A DNA stretch of 64,000 bases, taken from contig LR746277.1 in the NCBI GenBank assembly GCA_902729315.2, positions 5,089,001-5,153,000 on the forward strand, given 5' to 3'. The notes beneath the pieces were generated by a model. It saw nothing but the letters and a program-made list of their open reading frames with translations. It was not told the DNA's origin and did no database searches. Below are positions 24,013-33,900 of this stretch, in pieces. Origin of the DNA: Spirodela intermedia (lineage: Eukaryota; Streptophyta; Magnoliopsida; Alismatales; Araceae). The stretch's first letter is position 1, and each line of letters starts with the position of its first letter. Both the position numbers and the translations under genes were made by a program.

Positions 24013-26689
24013 CGTGACGTGGTCTCGCTAGAAACCGGGTGGGTAAGCCGTCGCTCGCACAGAGGACTGGATTTCCATCGTTCGCCAGCCATCGCGTGGT
24101 CGTATAGCCCGTCTTCTTTTCGAGCCAAACGAGGGTCTGGCTGGCGATGAGCTGTTCGCTACCTGCCCATGGTATCATCTCGGTTCTTATCCTTATTTCG
24201 TTTCGAACCATATGATGCTTCAATTACGTTCATATACTGGAATGAAGGTCCGGTCTCGAAGAGTCTCTCTGCAAACAATTGGAGAGCGGTAGACGTTGGC
24301 CCATGCTCATGTTTGTTTCTGACGGGCTCCAATAATTTTGGATCAATAATTGTCTCTATTACTTGGTGCCAATGACCCGGAAATGACCGTCCTTCTCTCC
24401 TCCCTCTCTCCTCCCTCTCTCCTCTCCTCTCCTCTCTCTCTCTCTCTCTCTCTCTCCCCTGAGCCCCACAAGGTGGTCACCCTTACGTGATTTTCTTGGG
24501 ACTAGCCAATCCACAACACGCGACCACTTCTTTCTTAATCATTATTGTTTGATGTGCCTCATTAATTTAAGTAAAACATTAGGACGCATCCTCATACAAG
24601 ATGATTAAATATTTGGCTTACCCTCTGGACGACGCTCGTGCGGTGGCCGCGGCGGCACAGCTGGGTTAGCTGACGGCGATGGTGGACGCGGTCGGCTGGA
24701 ATCTTCAATAAACTATGCATCAGCCGTCTCCGTCCGGCGCCGCGTGCCTCGTTGGCGCTCGCCGGCGGAGGAGGGCCCTCACTCCTCCAGCGGCGACCCA
24801 CCCTCGCCGACCCGCCGGCGGGCACATCCATCTTCTCTCCCTCGTTCTCCCCGTGGGGAAGTAAATCACATGGGCGAGGCCATCACGTCGCCCTCATCTT
24901 TCTGCTCAAGCGTTTCATCCTTTCTCTCACAGAAACGGGCGTAACTGGAAGCTGGGGACCCGACAGTGAGGAAACCGGGAAAGGCGACTGTAGCTGAGAA
25001 CGATGCCGAGCAGCCTTCAGTTTATGATTATTGAAGCCCCGACAAATCTTTACATGCTTTCAGGGGCCAATGTTGAGGGAAAACAGTCTCAAGACCTAAC
25101 CTTTCTAAGGTTTTGAATGCTTACGAGCCGGGGTCAGTATAATAAGCCGCATTTGCTTCAGCCTCATCATCAGCCCAACTAAACCGTGTATTATATAATG
25201 TAAAAAATGCGAAATGGGTCGTAAGTGGGTTGACTTTTGTCTTTCTGTTGTCGAAGTGGCTAGTCCCATAATTAGGAGCGTCACTGTCTTAAGTGGGCGA
25301 TCGATATAGTCTTAACCACTACGTAACCTAATCCTCTCCCCTTGTCACTGACAGGCTTTTGGCATGTGGTAACCTCGCCATCTCTCTCTCTCTCTCTCTC
25401 TCTCTTAAAGTCGTGCATGCGTAAGGCCTAGTTCAATGCTGGTGATTTTCCCCACTCGGACCTAGGGCCTCGCAGTCTATAGGAATAATGTAGCTTCTCA
25501 TTGAGTCAACTTATATCGTCAGCATTTTGACCAGGGGAGGTTGTAACATGGGCTGGTGCTTGGCCCAAATCCATTGGGCCAGAATGTACGCTGGTTATTG
25601 GCCCAATCCAGTGCACGGATCCAGTCAGGGGACTAGAAGATAGACCCCGCGTGACCAAGCCACGCGCCCAGTCATCATTGCCGACAGGGAGCAGGGAGCT
25701 TCTGCTTGCTGGGCTTTGGCTTTCTCCTATAGAATACCTCTTTGCGTCGTCTTATGGATGGATGATCATGGACCGGGGGGGGGTTGGGACGGCGGTGCCT
25801 TACATTCAGGGCCCCCCGGTCACCTCAAACGACCTTTCCGCAGGCCGGCCCTCCTCCCGGCTGAAAGTAATACGTGGGCTTTGGCGAACAGGGGCGCCTC
25901 CTTCGTCCATCTAAAGGGCTTTCCGACGAGGCGCACAAGGGCGGCGGCAGTACACGCCACGGCCGCGCAAGTCATAAAGCAGGTGGGCCGTGGCGGCCGT
26001 CGACTCACGGGAGATTCTCCGACCAAAGCGGTCGGCCGGGGTACCGCGGGAGCCACCGGGGATGGCGACAACAAATCGCTGGTTATGCCGAGCGAGGTGG
26101 GCTAGTGGTTGGTTGGGTGTCAAACGCTCCACCGGCGGCGGCGGTGGCGGCTGCACGGCGTCCCTGCTTCCGTGAGCAGGAGGTGCTCGACGAAATGCCC
26201 TGTGAACAAAAGTCCAGCTCGTCTCCCGCGGGTTTGACGCTGGGCTGGAATTCCACTGCCGCGGGCTCGGTGGCGAGTGACTCGGACGCAACGCCGCCGC
26301 CGTCGTCCGCGCCCCAATTCCGACGTGGCTTGAAAGCTTTGGCGGCCACGTGTCGAGCGCGTGTATCCGTTGAAAGAGCTACGCGTAGAGAAGAGGGCCT
26401 TATCTTTGCGTAATGTTTGGATTGTGTTTTACCTCGTTGTATTTATTGGATGGTATTATAATTTTCTAGGAATCAAAGGGAGCTCACGTTGGTAATTCCG
26501 TTCCAAGCTTATTTTAGCCATAAAAATTATATTTTTGGTGCCAGTGCACCATTATTATACTGCCTTAGTAAATAGTTATATGGACCTTTCGCCATTGGCT
26601 TCGGGGCTCAGAGCCGAGAACATCCCACTTCACCACCGCCTTTCTCCGTCCTCGTCGTCTTCTTCTTTCCTTCCTCCTTTCGCTGCAGA

Positions 26690-26695
<6 letters not shown>
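24013..26695. other. Intergenic region and AAA-ATPase promoter
   Basis: No gene is supported. CT-rich runs lie at about 24390-24456 and 25381-25405. GC-rich islands at 24630-24850 and 25650-26350 open long frames on both strands, none like a known family; they look like composition effects. Repeated TTGGCCCA/GGGCC motifs occur at 25550-25610. The last kilobase is the upstream region of the AAA-ATPase and contains a G-box. Confidence 0.5.
26347..26352. promoter_or_regulatory. G-box/ABRE CACGTG upstream of AAA-ATPase
   Basis: GGCCACGTGTCG contains a palindromic CACGTG core about 430 bases before the AAA-ATPase start codon. Such cores bind bZIP and bHLH factors and occur in ABA- and stress-responsive promoters (established knowledge). 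Use here is inferred. Confidence 0.4.

Positions 26696-26732
<37 letters not shown>
26696..26732. repeat. (GA)n tract in the AAA-ATPase leader
   Basis: About 18 perfect GA units lie 48 bases upstream of the ATG, probably within the 5' UTR. It is the longer counterpart of the GA tract before the pseudogene. Tracts of this sort can bind GAGA-type BBR/BPC factors. Confidence 0.85.
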
Positions 26733-26734
<2 letters not shown>

Positions 26735-26779
26735 TATACGAAACTGCTGGAACGCAGAGAGAGGAAGGGAAGGAGAGAG

Positions 26780-28363
26780 ATGGAGAGCAGACTGCTGGAC
26801 TGGAAGTCCATCGGGTCGATACTGGCGACCTTCATGTTCCTGCGGACGGCGCTGAGGGACTTCCTGCCGCCGGAGCTGCAGCACTTCCTCAGCCGCCTCT
26901 TCCGCCGCTTCCTCGCCGCAGTGAACCCGCGCGTCTCCATCCTCATCGACGAGTACGACCCCTCCTCCTACACCAACGAGCTCTTCGACGCCGCCCACTC
27001 CTACATCGGCGAGAAATGCCGCCTCGTTCACTCCTCCGACGGCTCCGCCGCCGCCGCCGCCAAGCCCTCCTCCTACCTTTCCTCCGCCACCGTCCTCCGC
27101 CTCTCCAAGCCCACGAACTCCCGCTTCCTCTCCCTTTCCATGGACGCCAACCAGCACCTCGAAGATTACTACCCCTTCCGCGGCGCACCCGGCGCTATCC
27201 ACGTCCGCTGGTCCTTCCGCTCCGTCGAGCGGGTGAGCAGCTCCCGCGGCGGCGCCGGCATCTTCTATGGCCGCTCCAACCGCGACGAACACCGCTACTA
27301 CGAGATCTCCTTCCACCGCCGCCACCAGGCCTACGTGCAGGACAAATACATCCCCTTCGTCGTGGAGGAGGCCTCCCGGATCCGGTTCAAGAACAGGGAG
27401 CGCCGCCTGTACACCAACCGCTCCGCCGCCGAGGACGGCGGCTCCGGCCGCCACTGGTCCTCCGTCCCCTTCCACCACCCCTCCACATTCGACACCCTCG
27501 CCATCGACCCGCAGCTGAAGGAGGAGATCCAGGGAGATCTCCGCAGGTTCATCAACCGCCGGGATTACTACGTTCGAGTGGGGAGGGCGTGGAAGCGGGG
27601 GTACCTCCTTTACGGTCCCCCTGGCACGGGCAAAACTAGCCTCATCGCCGCCATCGCCAACTTCCTCGAGTTCGACATCTACGACCTCGAGCTGACGGCG
27701 GTGACGAGCAACTCTCAGCTCCGCAAGCTCCTCGTCTCCACCTCCAGCAAGTCCGTGGTCGTCATCGAGGACGTCGACTGCACCCTCGACCTCTCCGACC
27801 GCAGGAAGAAGCCCGACGACGATCGGACATCCTTGGAAGCTCTCGGCGGCGATCTCACCCCCAACGAGGAGGACAAGAAGCGGAGCGCCGCCGCCTGCTA
27901 CAGCACGGTGAGCCTCTCGGGGGTGCTAAACTTCGTCGACGGGCTCTGGTCGTCGTGCGTAGGGGAGCGGCTGATGATCTTCACCACCAACCACGTGGAG
28001 AAGCTCGACCCTGCACTGCTCCGCCCCGGAAGGATGGACAAGCGGATCAACCTCTCCTACTGCGGCGTGGCGGCGTTCAAGATGCTCGCCCGGAACTACC
28101 TCGGCGTCGACGACAACCACCGCCTGATGGGCGAGGCGGCGCAGCTGGTAGCGGAGGTCAACATAACGCCGGCGGAGATCGCGGAGGCGTTCATGGGCTG
28201 CGAGGACGACGCACAGGAAGGAATGAGGAAGGTCGTGGAGGAGATGAGACGGCGGTGGGAGCAGCTGCCTCTCCGGGATGACGACGCCGATCGTGACAAG
28301 GAAGTAAACGCCAAGATTGTGGAAAACGGCGTCTGCTCGGAAGCTTCGGATGACGACTATTAG
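26780..28363 (+). CDS. BCS1/HSR4-like AAA-ATPase, intact single-exon gene
   Basis: A 527-aa ATPase of the plant BCS1-like group (AAA-ATPase ASD / HSR4 type), membrane-associated and often stress or pathogen induced in the family. The N-terminal hydrophobic stretch and AAA-associated domain (about residues 10-120) carry LLDWKSIGSILATFMFLR. Walker A GPPGTGKT is at 279-286, Walker B VVVIEDVD at 326-333, the sensor-1 segment IFTTNHVEKLDP at about 403-414, and RPGRMDKRI follows with the arginine-finger region. The C-terminal tail is acidic. Introns are absent, as is usual in this group. The start at 26780 follows a GA-rich leader and matches the relic start of the pseudogene. It diverges from XTH-B, 2.9 kb away. 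Subcellular site (mitochondrion, ER or plastid) cannot be told from the sequence. Confidence 0.93.
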   Translation: MESRLLDWKSIGSILATFMFLRTALRDFLPPELQHFLSRLFRRFLAAVNPRVSILIDEYDPSSYTNELFDAAHSYIGEKCRLVHSSDGSAAAAAKPSSYLSSATVLRLSKPTNSRFLSLSMDANQHLEDYYPFRGAPGAIHVRWSFRSVERVSSSRGGAGIFYGRSNRDEHRYYEISFHRRHQAYVQDKYIPFVVEEASRIRFKNRERRLYTNRSAAEDGGSGRHWSSVPFHHPSTFDTLAIDPQLKEEIQGDLRRFINRRDYYVRVGRAWKRGYLLYGPPGTGKTSLIAAIANFLEFDIYDLELTAVTSNSQLRKLLVSTSSKSVVVIEDVDCTLDLSDRRKKPDDDRTSLEALGGDLTPNEEDKKRSAAACYSTVSLSGVLNFVDGLWSSCVGERLMIFTTNHVEKLDPALLRPGRMDKRINLSYCGVAAFKMLARNYLGVDDNHRLMGEAAQLVAEVNITPAEIAEAFMGCEDDAQEGMRKVVEEMRRRWEQLPLRDDDADRDKEVNAKIVENGVCSEASDDDY

Positions 28364-28672
28364 TCAACCTCTTTGGAAGGAAGATCGGGTTGGTTTCCAC
28401 CCACGAAACCCACATTCTACTCTCATTGGAAGAGCCCTTCCTCTCAATTGCGTCTCGGCCGGCTCCCCCTCTCCCCTGTAATCAAAAGTCAACCCTTGGA
28501 CTCTTTCTAATTTGGATCAGTCTCTCGCTCAAAAAGATGTTCTTACTAACTCAGGAACTATCCAATCTATGTGATCAAATATAATAACACAAGCTTGCAT
28601 CCCACGTAGCTATGAATTGCTCCCGAGCAAGCTGACAAAAAAGGCCCCGCCTTTGGCAGCAATCGTGCCAGG

Positions 28673-28709
<37 letters not shown>

Positions 28710-29303
28710 AGGGTAAGGGTGTGGTGAGAAAACGGGATACGAACCCAGATCAAAGAAGTACGAATATTTCATATTAGATGAAAGAACAATCTTCTAGAAC
28801 AGAAATATCAAAGATAAGACAGTAAAGAACCCAGAACAGATAGAAGGTCGCATACAACCCTAGAAACCCGAATAGATGAAGGGTCGCATACAACCCTCCA
28901 ACCCCTTCTCGTAGATGCACGAGATACCAACTCCGATTTCCTCCCCCCCCCCCCTCCTTCCTGATCCATCCCCTTTATATCCTTTCCTTTCCATCTCTTA
29001 TCTAGGCAGTTAGTCTCCTGCCATAACTGCTCCTTGTCAGATTGCTCCTTGCCATAACTGTGCCTTCCCTCAATAATGCTAACTGTTATTGACTTATTGG
29101 GCTTTGGGCCTTCTTTCTTCCAGCGTATGTGCGTGGAGCCTTTCACATTCCAAGAGCTCGGCCCGGAAGAAGGAACAGGAGTCGCATAAGAAATCGATGG
29201 GCATTCGGCAACCGGAGGAAATCGCAGGGATAAGACCGTCATATTACGGCCATAGCCGCCACGTTTGGACTTCACAGAGGGAACTTACAGGGAGGGGCGT
29301 CGA
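28364..29303. other. Region between AAA-ATPase and the NINJA-family gene
   Basis: Holds the 3' flanks of two convergent genes, a (CT)n run at 28675-28708, a poly-C run near 28945, and a possible solo LTR (28720-29122). No gene seen. Confidence 0.5.
28720..29122 (-). mobile_element. Possible solo LTR
   Basis: About 403 bp begins TGTGGTGAGAAAACGG and ends TTCTTTCTTCCA, so it is TG...CA on either strand. On the minus strand it has a TATA box (GGATATAAAGGGG near 28975) about 145 bases in and ends GGTTCGTATCCCG...CACCACA. A phrase GGTCGCATACAACCCT occurs twice (about 28843 and 28886). I could not find a target duplication, so the call is tentative. Confidence 0.3.
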
Positions 29304-30966
29304 TCAGCTCGGCGGCGGCGCCGCCGGACTGCTGCCAGGGAAAGAGCCCGAGCCCGCGTTATTGTTGCTGCTGTTGTTGTTATCCGCCGCCTCGCCGCTG
29401 CCGGCGTGCTGAAGAAACTCCTCGGGAGTCATGTGGGTGCCATGGCAGGCGCACACAATCTTCACCTGGTTCGAGCTGTACTTGTAGGTGACCCCAGAGA
29501 TGGTCTTCCCGCTGGGGCCGGCGCCGGTGGCGGAGACCCAGGGGAGGTCGGGGCAAGAGCCGCTGCCCCCAAATATCAGGCTGGCGGCGATGCCCGGCTT
29601 GATGGCGGAGCTCTCGTAAAGGAAGCCTTCCATGCTGAGGGAGCCGCCCGGGTGGGGTTCCTTGTTCCTGGTGCCCTGGGACTCGTCTCCGGCTTGGGAG
29701 GACGAAGACGTCCCCGTCTCCTCCAGCTGCTTTCCAAAGCTCTTCCCTGCTTCCGGCCCCTTTCCGTCGTAGGCCAGAGCTTGCGGAGATCTGTCCGCCA
29801 GTTGGGCTGCAGATTTTGGAGACGAAACCCGAGAGAGATGTCAGGTCAGCTGCAGCACCAAGAAGGGCCACTGAAGAACGACAAAAAGGAGGATAACCTG
29901 GAGAGATTTTTGTTCCATTCTCTGAATGCTCGAGGTTCGTCGCTCCCTCACCGGGCCCTTTGCTGCCATACGAAGGTTGATGATGAGGCTGAGAACCAAA
30001 TACCCAGGAAGAATGCGTTTCCAAGGTGGGAAGCTGAACAGAGGAGTAGCCAAAGTTATACTGAAGAACACTCGAGGTGATTGGCTGCAGAGGCGCCTGC
30101 TCACTGTTCCCAAATGGCATCAACTGCATGACACAGGTGGAGGGGAACCCTAAGGTGTTGGGTGCAGCAGCAGCAGCAGCAGGCCCCCTGGAGGAAGCTT
30201 GGTAGGGAGCACTCCTGACAGGTAATGGCTGGAGAGACAGAGGAATCCCGTATGATGATTTTCCATGGTCGACATTGGGCTCATTCCCCAGCAATTTGGA
30301 TTGTCTTAAACCCTCGGAGTTCACTGAATCTTGCTCACTTGAAAAGTGTTTGTCATTTGCTTTTGTTACGTCAACGCCTCTCGCGTTCTCTTCATGCGGC
30401 GGCGCCAGCCATGAGCTGGACCCTTCAGCCTCTGACTCTGCTGCGTCCTCGTTTTCACCAGATGAAGCGTCTTCCTTTGTGAGTGGCACATGGTTTCTGA
30501 ATGTGACAGCGGCGGCGCCCTTGCCATGCCCACCGACGTGATCGCCTCCTTTGTCTGGCTTCTTCTGGAGACTCACATCCTCACATGGCAATTTACGCTT
30601 ATTGAGACCTGATTTCTCCTTGTCTGCGTCGGATGCTTGGTTGCTTGAGGACCAGAGTTCCGGAAACCGACGGCTTTCTGTGTCCACAGAGTTGTGCTGC
30701 CCAAGATCCGGCCAGAAACCTTCACGCTGATTAATTTTAACTAGATCATTCATCTGCTGCTGCGGATTGCTTGCAGGGTTCTTGATTGTCAGCGGGAGAA
30801 AAGGCTTGAACGATGCTTCAAAGACATTTAAGCTCCCTCCAACCGGCCTGTTCCTACTTCCTTCGCCAGATGTGGGATCCAAGGGGACATCTTTGACTTT
30901 AGATTTGCTAGATGAACCGCCACACGAGAGCCCAAGGCTCAGTTCGATCCCATTTTCATCTTCCAT
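29304..30966 (-). CDS. NINJA/AFP-family transcriptional co-repressor adaptor
   Basis: Nuclear adaptor of the NINJA/ABI-five-binding-protein family, which links JAZ or ABI5-type factors to TOPLESS co-repressors in jasmonate/ABA signalling (family knowledge). Two exons: 29952-30966 and 29304-29806, split by a 145-bp GT-AG intron in phase 1; the product is 505 aa. The EAR motif ELSLGLS (LxLxL at residues 9-13) opens the protein. A basic stretch NKRKLPCE serves as a candidate nuclear signal. The conserved C-terminal domain runs at about 424-472 (VSATGAGPSGKTISGVTY, then VCACHGTHMTPEEF). A Ser/Asn/Pro-rich tail follows. The intron is supported because it restores the frame into the C-terminal domain. 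If the intron is not removed, the first frame stays open to 29380 and gives a different C-terminus. Confidence 0.92.
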
Positions 30967-33900
30967 CTTATGAAACAGGGCTACATAGGACTCGATAAAT
31001 CAGTTTCGTTCCTCCTTCCTGTGACACTTCCTGGTCATCCCATACGATGATATCTGAACAAATGAGCATTTTCTTAATTAATGACTAGGGAAAAAAAGGC
31101 ATCACCAGTAAGGGGAAATTGATAAATAACATAAAAGATTCGCATATACGCATATCAGACTGCAGTAATAGAGCAAAAGTCAAGAAACACAAAAAAACAA
31201 AATCCAAAAAATATCAAACTGGCCAGATCTAAATACAACAGATAAGAACGAAGGAAGCAGTTTCCACGTTGATAATCAAAATATACCTTCGCAGAAGTGC
31301 AGAATGCAAGATGAAAGCACCGTGGGACATAAACTATACTTAATATATAATTGGAATTTCATGAGCATACGCATGTTTCTAGGTTTCCTTCCCACACTGG
31401 AGATCGAATTCGTCCAAGAATAGATGGAGAACACGAAATTAAAACTCACTCAGGGACACTGATAATGATCGGACTACAAGTATGCGACCATTACATACCT
31501 TCACAGATGTTAATGGCCTTTACACCGCAAAAATTGAAAAGTCTTCTGTTCTAGACCACTCAGCAGTCTATTTATCGATATCTTCAATATTAAAACAGCA
31601 CTGACGGTGAAGAATTTCGCTCCTCACTGATCGTCTTAGATTTCGTGGAGACAGGATCCGTCATTCAACTCCTCAATGAATTGCATTTATTACTGATAAA
31701 TCTTGCATTTATCAGATGAAGACATGGTTATCATATGATTCATGGCCAGAGGATAGCAAAACTTTACACAAATGAACTTTTGGCGTTCATGAAAATCTTG
31801 CAAAGACACAGAACACTCGGGATATACTTCTACCTTTCTTTGAAAAACTATTTTCCTGAAAGTGGCATATCTGTAAAATGAGATATTCATATGTATTCTT
31901 TTCCCTCGTTCTACTATGCCATGCCAGCTCATTGGGTGTTTAAGCTGAAGGAAAAATATAGAGAAGAAAGTGGAAAACATCTAAAGAAGGAGAAAGAGTT
32001 GGAGAAGGAGAGAGAGACACGAGAGATCGTTCTTTGTTATGAAAGGCTACTATATATATATATTTATAAAAGGAGAAAGAGTTAGAGAGGGAGGGAGACA
32101 CACACAGAGATCGTTCTTTGTTATCAAAAGGCTACTGCATATATATATGTTATATCATATATATATATATATATATATAGCCGGAGAAAGAGTTAGAGAG
32201 GGAGACAGACACACAGAGAGATCGTTCTTTGTTATCAAAATGCTACTGCATAAATATATATATATATATATATACGGTTCTTAAAAAATACATTAAAAAT
32301 ACAGGTTAAGATCAATTAATAAGAATTTTCTATGATCATAATAATGGTCCCCATGCCTTTATACCCACTTAAAAGTGTTTGGTTCTGGCAAGAGGTGAGG
32401 GGGGGGCACCTTGGACCAAGCAAATAAGACGAATAGTACATGTGCGGGCCAGTCTGGTAGACTTGAGAAGTCAAATGGTATGCGAAAGCACCAGTGATCA
32501 GATCAATGATATAATTCGAAGACCTAAACACCTAAAAAAAAAAAACCTCTGTTGCATACACGAATTTTGTTCAAAAAATATACAGAAGATCACTACAGAC
32601 GTAGGACATAACTAAATAAAAAGCATGAGCAGACTCCAAACCAACTCCATGGATTCTCCCCTCTGTTTAGGAACGTAACCTGAAGCATTTTGAAAGAATT
32701 CAACGAACACTAACTGGACAGGTTTCTTGCATGAATCGCCTTATAAATTATGAATAATATTCCTACAGAGTGAAGGAAAGCAGAAATATTGTGACACTGG
32801 AAATATGGTTCACTAAAAGAAAAGTACAAGCATATTACGGATTAATAAAGCAGAAATAAGATAATATGGATCTGCGCATAAGACAACTTCTTGGAATAAC
32901 AAACAAATGATTTTTCAGCCGTACAAATTTGCCAACAAAAAAAAAAAAAAAGCATCAGAATGTTGCATAATAATTTTCGAGAAAATAGAGAAATATGTAC
33001 ATGTAGAGAGCTGATAGAAACCTTGCACAAATAGAACATCTGGCGTTCAAGGCATTATCAAAAAGTTGTATCGGCTGATAGAAACGGCATGAAAGCCCTA
33101 TGCTGCTTCTACTTCAAAAATATGAACACTGCTCCATGGGACGAAGAAATCAATCATAAAGTAACATCATCTGCTAGAGGACAGATGAGAAATCAAGCAT
33201 GGCAACCTTATGATCCTGGCCATGGAGACTTGAATTCAGAAACAGGCCCCTGAATCCAGAAGGAAACGGGGAGTTCAAACATCCCGCATGTCCCAATGAA
33301 AACAAGAGGCACAGCTATAACATAACACAAAAAAGGAATAATTAAAAACAAACCGCATGCCCTCCACGTCCAAAGAATTTTACCACCAAATCGAGCACCC
33401 GTAGGCGATGAGCAGAGGAGATGCAGATGAAGAGGGGGCTCAGAGTGCCCCCGGGCCCATGGTTCCCCCTAGGAAGCACCCCCTGCGACGGAGCCAGGAA
33501 GAGAGCGCTCCCTCTTCCTCCTTACCAGGAGTACCTCCACCTGGACGGGGTCCGAGGTCGGAAGTGGCTTCCGACCGTCTCACGATCAGACCAACGATCA
33601 CCGATCCGCTCAGAGAGACGATGCCTTGCGTGGGACCTAGGGTTTTGATTCGGAGAAGATGCCGAGAGGAAGGCCGAAAGGGGGAGGAGTTGAGTGGATT
33701 AGGGGCGCCTGGGGGCCACTGGGACCTTCTCGGCGCCACCGCCTGCGTCGATCCGCTCCGGGGAAGCCAACCGGATCATTCCTTCAGACGTTCATTTGAC
33801 CGTCGCTCTCCCTCTACGCCCGGCGACTCTCCCGTCGTCTCCGGCAACGGGATGTATTTACTCGCCAGATTTATGGATCGTATTATTATTATTATTCCCA

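Noticed and set aside
24592-24997. GC-rich frames between XTH-B and the AAA gene
   Set aside because: Arg/Pro-rich products with no recognisable motif; no splice logic found.
25651-26413. Long overlapping open frames on both strands in GC-rich DNA upstream of the AAA-ATPase
   Set aside because: No domain or family resemblance, frames overlap in all directions, and high GC reduces stops; it fits promoter composition better than a gene.
29380-29951. 528-residue unspliced NINJA frame as the main product
   Set aside because: It loses the conserved C-terminal domain, which is encoded in frame by the spliced exon 2; kept only as a possible retained-intron form.
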